Made by a program: the position numbers and the translations under genes
Part shown: in pieces, positions 34,783 through 41,584 of the stretch
How the letters are laid out: every line of letters starts with the position of its first letter
Numbering within the stretch: position 1 is the stretch's first letter
The notes under the pieces: generated by a model
Database searches by the model: none
What the model was told of the DNA's origin: nothing
Seen by the model: the letters and a program-made list of their open reading frames with translations, nothing else
Source: Gammaproteobacteria bacterium
GTDB taxonomy: Bacteria; Pseudomonadota; Gammaproteobacteria; Pseudomonadales; Pseudohongiellaceae
Assembly: GCA_030831125.1 (NCBI GenBank)
Contig: JAURLQ010000079.1
Span: 1 to 41,584 of the forward strand
Direction of reading: 5' to 3'
Length of the DNA: 41,584 nucleotides

Positions 34783-35910
34783 TCAGGAAAGTACTGCCTG
34801 ATTACCGCCTTTTTGCCGTGCCTTCTGGAGATTGTCATCTGCTTCCAGCAATATCCTCCAGGGCTCTTCATCTCCCCTGATTTGTACGCCTCCAATGCTG
34901 ACCGTGGGATGCACAATGGCCCCCCTCAGATTGAGCGCATTGGCCGGAAACTCCTTGAGCAGTCGCTGCGTAAGCAATTTGGCACCTTCTACAGGTGTTT
35001 CAGGCAACAGCAACATGTAACGCTGACCATCCCATCTGCCGGGGATATCCTGCATGCGTAACCTGGTGGTAAACACCCGGGCAAACATGTTCTGCATCTG
35101 CTCCAGATAGTCGGTACCGAATCTGCCCACGAGAGCATGCCCCTGGTCATTCTCCACAAAGAGTATTGTGCAAACCGAACCATATCGCTTGATACGGTTG
35201 ATTTCGGCATGCAGTAATTTGTCGAGCAGGGCTCGGTTGGCCACACCTGTTTCCATGTCACCAAAAGTCATCTGCCGCAGATCATTCTCAATAAGCAGCA
35301 ATGCCTGTTCAGCCCGATGACGAAAATAGGAGAAGATGAACGACAGAATTGAAATGATCAGATAAATACTCAGCATCCTGATGAACAGGACATCGCTGTA
35401 CTTTTCGGTATCAAAACCGAAAACTCCGCTGCTCTGCATGAAACTGGTCAACAGCATCAGCACAATGACTGATATCACACCAGTGCGAGTACCCTGCAGA
35501 AAAAGGGCTACGAGCGGGAAAATGAAGTAGTAGAGCAATCCGGTGTTTTCTGTACCCCCTGAATAGAACAGGAACAGACACAGAACACCCATCAGCCCGG
35601 TAATGAGATGGTTGGCAAGATAGTAGGCCTTTGCCAGCCAGATACCGCCATAGATAAGTACGGTAGCTACTGCAAAACCCACAATAGTGTAGGAGTAGGT
35701 GAACTCTTCCCTGAGATAGACTGCAATACCGAAGATCAGCAGGAAAGTAATGGCAACCAGGCAATAAAATCCGCATAGCAGGAAATGGGTATATTCAGCA
35801 TCACCCTTGTAATCAAGCAGCATCCTGTTCCTGATATCTTCAGGAACATACCACAGGGGCTCGGATTTGATATGGAAGTCTTTTTCTATCATTACTGGAT
35901 ACGGAACCAT
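34783..35910 (-). CDS. Membrane protein with degenerate GGDEF domain
   Basis: About six transmembrane helices in a MASE-like N-terminal sensor module, then a short coiled coil (RHRAEQALLLIENDLRQM) and a GGDEF-like domain opening with DMETGVANRALLDKLL. The active site that should read GG(D/E)EF is WDGQRY, and the metal-binding aspartate region reads FVENDQGHAL. It therefore should not make c-di-GMP; it may bind nucleotide or act through protein contacts. With the start at 35910 it has 375 residues. ATGs at 35973, 35934 and 35892 are alternatives; 35910 is chosen because GGGGG lies just upstream, but this is uncertain. A 7-bp hairpin, GTCCCCC/GGGGGAC (35912-35928), covers that site and could block ribosome binding. 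Confidence 0.8.
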   Translation of the reverse strand: MVPYPVMIEKDFHIKSEPLWYVPEDIRNRMLLDYKGDAEYTHFLLCGFYCLVAITFLLIFGIAVYLREEFTYSYTIVGFAVATVLIYGGIWLAKAYYLANHLITGLMGVLCLFLFYSGGTENTGLLYYFIFPLVALFLQGTRTGVISVIVLMLLTSFMQSSGVFGFDTEKYSDVLFIRMLSIYLIISILSFIFSYFRHRAEQALLLIENDLRQMTFGDMETGVANRALLDKLLHAEINRIKRYGSVCTILFVENDQGHALVGRFGTDYLEQMQNMFARVFTTRLRMQDIPGRWDGQRYMLLLPETPVEGAKLLTQRLLKEFPANALNLRGAIVHPTVSIGGVQIRGDEEPWRILLEADDNLQKARQKGGNQAVLS

Positions 35911-36127
35911 TGTCCCCCGCTGGGGGACTGGCATTGTCGGCTTGCCAATTTGGTACAGCCTATTACAAATCATGGGATCGTGACAGTGTACAAATTGCCA
36001 CTATGTGGCCTTGCAGGCACAATACCCCTCTTCCTGGTGTCCCGCGCGGATAATGACAGGCTTTTAGGCTGACAATCCCTGCCGGCCTTTATGGTAGGAT
36101 GCCGCGAATTTTCCAGTTTCCAATGTA

Positions 36128-36643
36128 ATGTCTCTTTCAAATTCAAATATTGTTCTTATCGGGATGCCCGGCTCCGGGAAAAGCACCATTGGTGTAATAC
36201 TGGCAAAGCGCAGCTCCCATGATTTCGTTGACACAGACCTGTTGATTCAGTCTGCAGCCCAGCGCTCACTGCAGGATATCCTTGACCAGGACGGCTATCT
36301 CCGCCTGAGAGAACTGGAAGAAGAAGCCCTTTTGACCCTGGATGTGCATAACCATGTGATCTCCACCGGAGGCAGCGCAGTTTACAGTGCCCCTGCCATG
36401 GAACATCTCAAGCGAAATGGCATCTGTGTATATCTCAACGTAAGCCTCGATACACTGCGCAGCCGCATCGCTGATTATGAAACCCGCGGCATCGCCAGAA
36501 GACCGGACCAGAGTTTTGAGGATCTTTTTGAAGAAAGAACCCGTCTCTACCGGCAATATGCAGATATTACCGTTGATGGGGATGGACTGACCCAGGAGGC
36601 AGTCTGCAGCGAAATCCTGGAAAAGCTGGGCACAATAAACTGA
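36128..36643 (+). CDS. Shikimate kinase-like protein
   Basis: A 171-residue P-loop kinase of the shikimate kinase fold. Walker A is LIGMPGSGKST (10-20), the shikimate-binding motif is FVDTD, and RLRELEEEAL carries the Arg and Glu of the FRxxE region. The GGG motif that lines the substrate site is STGGSAV, with one Gly changed to Ser, and the lid region reads ARRPDQSFEDLFEERTRLY rather than the usual RPLL. This subgroup is annotated as shikimate kinase but occurs alone, away from aroB as here, so another small hydroxylated substrate is possible. It is divergent from the GGDEF gene. A weak ribosome binding site precedes the ATG. Confidence 0.8.
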   Translation: MSLSNSNIVLIGMPGSGKSTIGVILAKRSSHDFVDTDLLIQSAAQRSLQDILDQDGYLRLRELEEEALLTLDVHNHVISTGGSAVYSAPAMEHLKRNGICVYLNVSLDTLRSRIADYETRGIARRPDQSFEDLFEERTRLYRQYADITVDGDGLTQEAVCSEILEKLGTIN

Positions 36644-36756
36644 ACATACCGCACCTCGCTTCCCCTCACACTAGCCTTGTTCCAGGCGGCCCCACTGGAA
36701 ACCCCGCATTACCCTTGAGACAGGTCAACCGGTTTGCAGTAACAGATTCTCCCCGA

Positions 36757-36785
36757 TTGTAAATCGAAGATCCGTTCTGTTTAAT
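36757..36785 (+). promoter_or_regulatory. Promoter of the carotenoid oxygenase-family gene
   Basis: TTGTAA (36757-36762) and TTTAAT (36780-36785) are exactly 17 bp apart, 4/6 and 5/6 to consensus. The predicted leader is only about 17 nt and contains AAGGAG (36797-36802). Confidence 0.65.
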
Positions 36786-36808
36786 CCGAAGCAAAAAAGG
36801 AGTTGATC

Positions 36809-38263
36809 ATGGCTTATTTCCCGCCAACACGGGCCTTTTCGGGCATACTTCGCCCCCTGCGTTTTGAAGGTGACATTCTTGACATGGAAGTAGAGGGTGA
36901 AATCCCCGCTCAGCTGAATGGCACCTTCCATCGTGTGCATCCCGACCAGCAATTTTCCCCGATGTACGAAGATGACCAGTTCTTCAATGGCGATGGCATG
37001 ATTTCCATGTTCCGCTTCCACAAGGGGAAAGTCGATTTCAAACAGCGTTATGCACAGACAGACAAGTTCAAACTGGAACGCAACGCAGGCAAGGCGCTGT
37101 TTGGCGCCTATCGCAATCCGGCAACAGATGATCCTGCAGTAAAAGGGCAAATAAGAGGAACAGCCAATACCAATGCCATTGTGCATGCAGGCAAGTTGCT
37201 TGCGCTCAAGGAAGACAGTCCCGCGCTTGTCATGAATCCCCTGACACTTGAAACAGAAGGCTATACCGACTGGGGCGGACGGTGCACCAGCCAGACCTTT
37301 ACCGCCCACCCAAAGATAGATCCTGTTACCGGGAACATGGTGGCTTTCAGTTATGCCTCTTCCGGCCTGCTCACGCGCGACTGTACCTACATGGAAATCA
37401 GTCCAAACGGTGAGCTGCTGCGCGAGCTATGGTTCGAAGTACCCTACTACTGCATGATGCACGACTTCGGTGTAACTCAGGATTACGCCTGCTTTCACAT
37501 AGTGCCCAGCACTTCCAACTGGCAGCGGCTTGCAGACGGACTGCCCCATTTCGGCTTTGATACCAAACTCCCGGTTTACTTCGGCCTGTTGCCGCGCCGG
37601 GGTGAAGCCAAAGACATGAAGTGGTTCAAGAGCCCCAACCTGTTCTGCTCCCATGTCATGAATGCTTTCAATGATGGCAGCAAGGTGTACTTTGATACAC
37701 CCGTTGCCAAAAACAACATGTTTCCCTTCTTCCCTGACATTGACGGCATTCCCTTCAACCCTGAGGAAGCAAAGTCTTACATGACACGCTGGACCGTAGA
37801 CTACAACAGCAAGGGTGAGGAATTCGAAAAAATTGAAAAGCTTACCGACATGGTTGGGGAGTTTCCGCGTATTGATGATCGCTATGCCACACAGGCGCAC
37901 AGCTATGGCTGGCTGCTGGTTACTGACCCTTCCATGCCCTACAACGGCCCCAATGCCAGGGCTTCCGGATTGCGCATCAACAAACTGGGCTTCATGAATT
38001 TTCGTACAGGAGAACAGAAGCACTGGTTCTGTGGTCCGGACAGCCTGATTCAGGAACCATGCTTTGTACCGCGAACTCCGGATTCCCCGGAAGGGGATGG
38101 CTTTATCATTGCGCTGGTGGATGACATCACCAATAACTACTCCGATCTGGCAATCTTTGAAGCACTCGAGATTGATCAGGGCCTAATAGGCAAAGCGCGA
38201 CTGCCGTTCAGATTGCGACAGGGGCTGCACGGCAACTGGGCTGATGCCATCCAGTTTGGCTGA
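36809..38263 (+). CDS. Carotenoid/lignostilbene cleavage dioxygenase family protein
   Basis: A 484-residue seven-bladed propeller enzyme of the non-haem iron carotenoid cleavage dioxygenase family. The four iron-binding histidines are H167 (FTAHPKID), H218 ([10 protein letters not shown]), H282 (FCSHVMNAF) and H474 ([12 protein letters not shown]). [12 protein letters not shown] near the N terminus is a family landmark. The length and lack of a signal peptide fit the bacterial lignostilbene dioxygenase-like branch, which cleaves the central double bond of stilbenes. The substrate, stilbene or apocarotenoid, is not decidable. ATG 36809 is six bases after AAGGAG; an in-frame TTG at 36803 is less likely. 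A cytochrome P460-family gene follows. Confidence 0.9.
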   Translation: MAYFPPTRAFSGILRPLRFEGDILDMEVEGEIPAQLNGTFHRVHPDQQFSPMYEDDQFFNGDGMISMFRFHKGKVDFKQRYAQTDKFKLERNAGKALFGAYRNPATDDPAVKGQIRGTANTNAIVHAGKLLALKEDSPALVMNPLTLETEGYTDWGGRCTSQTFTAHPKIDPVTGNMVAFSYASSGLLTRDCTYMEISPNGELLRELWFEVPYYCMMHDFGVTQDYACFHIVPSTSNWQRLADGLPHFGFDTKLPVYFGLLPRRGEAKDMKWFKSPNLFCSHVMNAFNDGSKVYFDTPVAKNNMFPFFPDIDGIPFNPEEAKSYMTRWTVDYNSKGEEFEKIEKLTDMVGEFPRIDDRYATQAHSYGWLLVTDPSMPYNGPNARASGLRINKLGFMNFRTGEQKHWFCGPDSLIQEPCFVPRTPDSPEGDGFIIALVDDITNNYSDLAIFEALEIDQGLIGKARLPFRLRQGLHGNWADAIQFG

Positions 38264-38270
38264 TTACCCG

Positions 38271-38313
38271 ACAGGGACATCCTTGCACCTTGCTGCAAGG
38301 ATGTCCGGGTAAT
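38271..38313 (+). terminator. Long hairpin after the dioxygenase gene
   Basis: GGACATCCTTGCA (38275-38287) pairs perfectly with TGCAAGGATGTCC (38294-38306), 13 bp with a 6-nt loop. Outside a short bulge, ATTACCC (from 38263) continues to pair with GGGTAAT (38307-38313). No long T-run follows, so termination may be partial. It separates the dioxygenase gene from the P460 promoter. Confidence 0.5.
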
Positions 38314-38335
38314 TGCGATATTCAAAAAAAGAGTG

Positions 38336-38364
38336 CTGACATCGAAAGCCGGGCAATGGACAAT
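38336..38364 (+). promoter_or_regulatory. Promoter of the cytochrome P460-family gene
   Basis: CTGACA (38336-38341) and GACAAT (38359-38364) are 17 bp apart, 5/6 and 4/6 to consensus. The predicted leader is about 18 nt and contains AAGGAGGA just before ATG 38389. Confidence 0.55.
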
Positions 38365-38388
38365 ACAACTTGCACAAGGAGGAATTCC

Positions 38389-38958
38389 ATGCCCGCCAAA
38401 AAGATTAACAAGATAGCAATGCTCGGCCTGCTTTCAGCATCCGCAGCAACCCTCGCTCAGCCTGATCTCGGTATTGCACGATATACAGACGAAGGAGAAC
38501 TCTATTTTCCGGCAGACACTGCCCGCTGGTTCCATGCGGGCTCTGTGCTGGGGGGGCGATACGCCGAAGGAGAAGCTGCTCCTGCCTTCGATCCCGCCAA
38601 CCCGGAAAACACCGGTGTGGTTCAGATGGAGCCTCAAGCCTGGCAGTATTTCATGGAGCATGGCGAATATGCCGATGGCACCATGTTCCTGCTGTCCTTC
38701 TATGCAAGTGAAGCCAAATCAGATCCCCAACTCAACGGCTTTGTGCAGGGTGCACTGCAGGCCCGGGAAATTCATGTCATAGACAAGGGACGGTTTACCG
38801 AAGGCAGGGGATTCTTCATTTACAATGATCCGGCGCAGCGCACCAGCGCAAAAGTACCCGATGGCAGCGACTGTGTTGTCTGCCATACTTCCGAAGGTGA
38901 TCATGACGGCACCTTTGTGCAGTTCTATCCCCATCTGCGAGACAGAATCGGCAACTGA
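38389..38958 (+). CDS. Periplasmic cytochrome P460-family haem c protein
   Basis: A 189-residue exported protein. A signal peptide (MPAKKINKIAMLGLLS.., cleaved near LAQ) precedes a beta-rich domain with WFHAGSVLGG, then QAREIHVIDKGRF, FFIYND, and a C-terminal haem c site CVVCH (C162, C165, H166). Gene length, late CxxCH and the FF.YND segment match the cytochrome P460/cytochrome c'-beta family. P460 proteins oxidise hydroxylamine or bind NO, and need a lysine-haem crosslink. Whether that lysine is present cannot be decided by eye. AAGGAGGA six bases before ATG 38389 fixes the start. It lies 125 bp after the dioxygenase gene, with its own promoter. Confidence 0.8.
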   Translation: MPAKKINKIAMLGLLSASAATLAQPDLGIARYTDEGELYFPADTARWFHAGSVLGGRYAEGEAAPAFDPANPENTGVVQMEPQAWQYFMEHGEYADGTMFLLSFYASEAKSDPQLNGFVQGALQAREIHVIDKGRFTEGRGFFIYNDPAQRTSAKVPDGSDCVVCHTSEGDHDGTFVQFYPHLRDRIGN

Positions 38959-38965
38959 CTCCCCG

Positions 38966-38983
38966 CACCTGTTAGAACAGGTG
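38966..38983. terminator. Convergent terminator-like palindrome
   Basis: CACCTGTT (38966-38973) and AACAGGTG (38976-38983) form a perfect inverted repeat with a 2-nt centre between the convergent P460 and ankyrin genes. TTCTG follows on the plus strand. It can work from both sides but lacks a strong T-run. Confidence 0.45.
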
Positions 38984-39015
38984 TTCTGCTGATTGGTTTG
39001 TGCCGGCAGGACTGA

Positions 39016-40770
39016 CTACTTGCAGATGTCGACAACGCAGATAGAGTCGAGAGTACGCCCTTCCGGAGGCACCTCCAGTCCGCGCTCCGTCATGAGATTG
39101 CGAATAAGCGCAGCAGTTTCAGGATGCGCTACCGCAGACTGTACACCAACCCTGACCAATCCTTCGGAATAATCATGCGCCTGCCAGGTCTGACCTGCCA
39201 GCTTGTTCAGCGAATCCCTGCTGCCTATATCGCGCAGGGCAAGATCGGCACCGGCATCAACCAGCATCTGGACGGCATAGTTCCTGCCCTTGTGCGCAGC
39301 ACCCATCAGTGCTGTACGACCATCTTCAATGTCCTGGGCATTCACATCATTACCCAGTTCGATGAGTTTTCTGATGACGGCCTCATTGGCCTCTGCAGAC
39401 CATTCGAATGTGACACCTTCCACCCAGCCGATTCCGGCGGCCACCATCAGCGGAGTAACACCCACCAACGTATTGATACCGGGATCTGCACCATATTCGA
39501 GCAACAGTTCCATGAGCTCAAGGTCACTGGACTGTGCTGCCCGCAGGAAAGGCGTGGCACCTTCTTCCCTTAACCACTGATGCGTGAAGATGGTACGGGT
39601 TTCAGTACTGGAGCTCATGCGCAGGTTTGGATCTGCACCTGCTGCCAGCAGGAGTTTGATGTATGCCAGATGATCCATGTCCGGCTTGCGAGTTGGGTAG
39701 TCACCACCCTCAATATTGCGATTGTCTGTGGCAATGTAGAGAGGGTTCCAGCCGCCTTCGTTGGCAATATCGGGATTCGCACCATGTTCAAGCAACCAGG
39801 CGCCCAACTGGTAAAAGCGGTTCTGCGTAGCAGTCAGCAGTGGTGACCAGCCGAACTCACTGACCTGATTGACATCGGCGCCGGCCTCAACGAGAACCCT
39901 TACCGACTCGATATCATTTTCACGCACAGCAAAATGCAGTGCGGCAAGACCGCCGCGCTTTTTCTTTGCCGGCAAAGGATCAACATTGCCCTGTGCCCGG
40001 TTGCGTTCATCCCGCATGAAATCCTCTACCAGCTCGGCCGGCAGCAGTTTCAGTAATTCCTCACGCGTAACAACAACATCAGGAATATCTATGCCTGTGT
40101 CGGTATTGCCGGCGAGACCCAGTGCTGAACTGTTTTCATAGAATTGCCGGATACGGGTACGCGCTGTTGGCGCAAGATAGGGGTTGGTACGCCCTTCATT
40201 GGTTGCCAGGGATACTGTGTCAATGGAGGCGCCATTCTCAATCAACAATTTTACCGCCGGGGCATTGCGATTGGCCGCAGCCCACATCAGTGCTGTGGTA
40301 CCACGCAGAGACTCTTTGGCATCTATTTCCGCACCCCGATCCAGAATCAGCTGGATCACTTCCGGATTGCCTGTTCTTGCTGCCATCATCAACGGCGTTT
40401 CACCATTGGCCAGGGTATTGCTGACACTGGCTCCGGCATCAAGCAGCAACTCGGCAATGGCCGGATTACCGGTCTGCGCTGCCAGTACCAGAGGGGTAAT
40501 ACCTTCCCTGTTGGTCTGCTCAACATCTGCTTTCGCTTCCAGCAGATATTCCACTATCTGCGGATTCTCGTAATAAATGGCCCATTGCAATGGAGTAGAA
40601 CCATCCTTTTCCCTTGCATTGACGTCTGTCTCACGACGCAAGAGCGTACGTACAAGGGCTGCATCCGAATTCATGATGGCAGATGTGAGCTCACTTTCGG
40701 CCATCACGGGTTGGGTATTGGCAAGCAAACCGGCAAGTCCAGCAACTATTGCAAGTCTCTTCAGTTTCAT
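39016..40770 (-). CDS. Secreted ankyrin-repeat protein
   Basis: A 584-residue exported protein. A signal peptide (MKLKRLAIVAGLAGLLANTQ.., cleaved after VMA) is followed by about ten ankyrin repeats in two blocks. Residues about 27-190 carry repeats such as GSTPLQWAIYYENPQIVEYL. A linker at about 190-275 is poor in repeats. The second block (about 275-540) contains GLAALHFAVRENDIESVRVL. The C terminus ends DSICVVDICK with two cysteines. Ankyrin repeats bind proteins; no enzyme domain is present. It starts 19 bp after the DUF1552 stop on the same strand, so the two are almost certainly co-transcribed. Similar ankyrin proteins accompany DUF1552/DUF1592 genes in marine gammaproteobacteria from memory. 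Confidence 0.88.
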   Translation of the reverse strand: MKLKRLAIVAGLAGLLANTQPVMAESELTSAIMNSDAALVRTLLRRETDVNAREKDGSTPLQWAIYYENPQIVEYLLEAKADVEQTNREGITPLVLAAQTGNPAIAELLLDAGASVSNTLANGETPLMMAARTGNPEVIQLILDRGAEIDAKESLRGTTALMWAAANRNAPAVKLLIENGASIDTVSLATNEGRTNPYLAPTARTRIRQFYENSSALGLAGNTDTGIDIPDVVVTREELLKLLPAELVEDFMRDERNRAQGNVDPLPAKKKRGGLAALHFAVRENDIESVRVLVEAGADVNQVSEFGWSPLLTATQNRFYQLGAWLLEHGANPDIANEGGWNPLYIATDNRNIEGGDYPTRKPDMDHLAYIKLLLAAGADPNLRMSSSTETRTIFTHQWLREEGATPFLRAAQSSDLELMELLLEYGADPGINTLVGVTPLMVAAGIGWVEGVTFEWSAEANEAVIRKLIELGNDVNAQDIEDGRTALMGAAHKGRNYAVQMLVDAGADLALRDIGSRDSLNKLAGQTWQAHDYSEGLVRVGVQSAVAHPETAALIRNLMTERGLEVPPEGRTLDSICVVDICK

Positions 40771-40789
40771 TTGTCTTTATGCTCCAGAA

Positions 40790-41584
40790 TTACACCAGTC
40801 CTGCCAAACGACCAGTTGAATCCCCGATATTGCCCTGATCAACACCAAACATATCAAGGACACTGAGCAGCATGTTGCTGGTTGGTACAGTTCTGGATTC
40901 AAATTCAAGATGCTGGTTTCCTTTGAGCCGGCCACCCGCTCCACCGACAAGCACCATCGGAACATCGTAGTGCAGATGCTGGTTGGAGTTGCCCATGTTG
41001 GAACCATACAGGGTGACAGAATTGTCCAGCAGGGTGCCCTCACCTTCCTGGATGGAATTCAGTTTGTCAGCAAAGTACGCAATCATGCTGGCGTGGTAAC
41101 GGTTGAGTATGGCGTACTGCGCGATACGGGAAGGATCTTCCGCATGATGTGAGCCGCCGTGGAAACTGATATCAGTGCCAGCCTCAGGGTATACGCGGCC
41201 AGTCAGGTCGCGAGCCATCAGCAGTGTACCAACGCGGGTGATGTCGGCCTGGAACGCCAGTGCCAACAGGTCGAACTGCAACTTGATATGTTCATCAAAG
41301 GATTCGGGCACCCCATACGGTACGCTGATGCTTGGTACCGCTGCCGACTTGGTCATGGCAATTTGCAGACGTCGTTCAATTTCACGCACATCTTCGAAAT
41401 ACTGGTCGAGCCGAATACGATCAGGGGCTGCAACGCGGGTTTTCAGTGCTGCCAGATCCTGGGTGACCGAATCCAGAATACTGCGCTGCTGTGCCCGTCG
41501 CAGGGCGCGTTCCTCGGCAGTACCCCCACTACCAAACATTCTTTCAAAGACAACCTGTGGGTTGATTTCCATTGGCAGCGGACG
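40790..41584 (-). CDS. DUF1552 family protein (5' end outside the window)
   Basis: The frame is open to the window edge, so the N terminus is missing; about 264 residues of a family usually around 440 long are seen. Features include FEDVREIERRL, LQFDLLALAFQADITRV, ISFHGGSHHAEDP, and LYGSNMGNSNQHLHYDVPMVLVGG. These match DUF1552, related to the DUF1501/alkaline-phosphatase-like secreted proteins. DUF1552 genes are typically next to DUF1592 cytochrome-like genes; that partner would lie upstream, beyond this window. The ATG at 41572 is internal to the family pattern and not the true start. The ankyrin gene follows by 19 bp. Confidence 0.85.
   Translation of the reverse strand, partial: RPLPMEINPQVVFERMFGSGGTAEERALRRAQQRSILDSVTQDLAALKTRVAAPDRIRLDQYFEDVREIERRLQIAMTKSAAVPSISVPYGVPESFDEHIKLQFDLLALAFQADITRVGTLLMARDLTGRVYPEAGTDISFHGGSHHAEDPSRIAQYAILNRYHASMIAYFADKLNSIQEGEGTLLDNSVTLYGSNMGNSNQHLHYDVPMVLVGGAGGRLKGNQHLEFESRTVPTSNMLLSVLDMFGVDQGNIGDSTGRLAGLV

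Overview
The window is a chromosomal segment of a Gammaproteobacterium, most likely a marine or aquatic relative of the Pseudomonadales/Cellvibrionales (placement is inference). The evidence is a set of housekeeping genes typical of that class: cysQ, yrfG-hslR, gshA, dsbB, rsd/algQ, hemB, trxA, rho, ubiD, hemC-hemD-hemX-hemY, yecA-type and argH. From memory, most of these also cluster in one part of the Pseudomonas aeruginosa chromosome. Here the order is rearranged, and the algR/algZ regulator pair that sits between hemC and argH in Pseudomonas is absent. Coding is dense on both strands. Non-ATG starts (TTG, GTG) are unusually frequent. There is no rRNA operon, CRISPR array, integrase, transposase or prophage.

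Layout. 1-470: a REP-like structured repeat, a complete tRNA-Phe(GAA), and two downstream sequences derived from its 3' half. 470-3001: a class III nucleotide cyclase fused to a PilZ domain, a small DUF6447 protein and cysQ. 3099-7100: yrfG-hslR, gshA, dsbB and rsd. 7084-9225: a TVP38-type membrane domain fused to a disulfide-oxidoreductase-like flavoprotein. 9333-14073: hemB, trxA, rho and ubiD, with a 110-bp multi-hairpin element between rho and ubiD. 14106-16265: a lipoprotein PQQ/haem c dehydrogenase, followed by a second, about 196-bp multi-hairpin element. 16654-20811: the translationally coupled hemCDXY operon on the minus strand.

21021-28736: a LigW-like decarboxylase, metY, a probable operon of a second FtsH-type protease with an HD-domain protein and possibly a UPF0149 protein, then argH. 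28777-34743: a DUF6152 secreted protein, an ABC-F ATPase, and an mscS-methyltransferase-SDR group. 34783-36643: a membrane protein with a degenerate GGDEF domain and a shikimate-kinase-like protein. 36809-41584: a carotenoid/lignostilbene-type dioxygenase, a cytochrome P460-family protein, and a convergent DUF1552-ankyrin pair cut by the window edge.

How it fits together. hemB and hemCDXY cover the middle of haem synthesis. trxA, dsbB, gshA and the flavoprotein concern thiol and redox balance. The accessory interest is in four places: the FtsH2/HD-domain unit, whose HD protein carries a PhnZ/MIOX-like diiron ligand pattern; the dioxygenase-P460 pair; the DUF1552-ankyrin pair; and two cyclic-nucleotide proteins, one joining c-di-GMP sensing to nucleotide cyclisation and one with a ruined GGDEF site. 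All assignments come from reading the sequence and recalled family knowledge; no database search was run.
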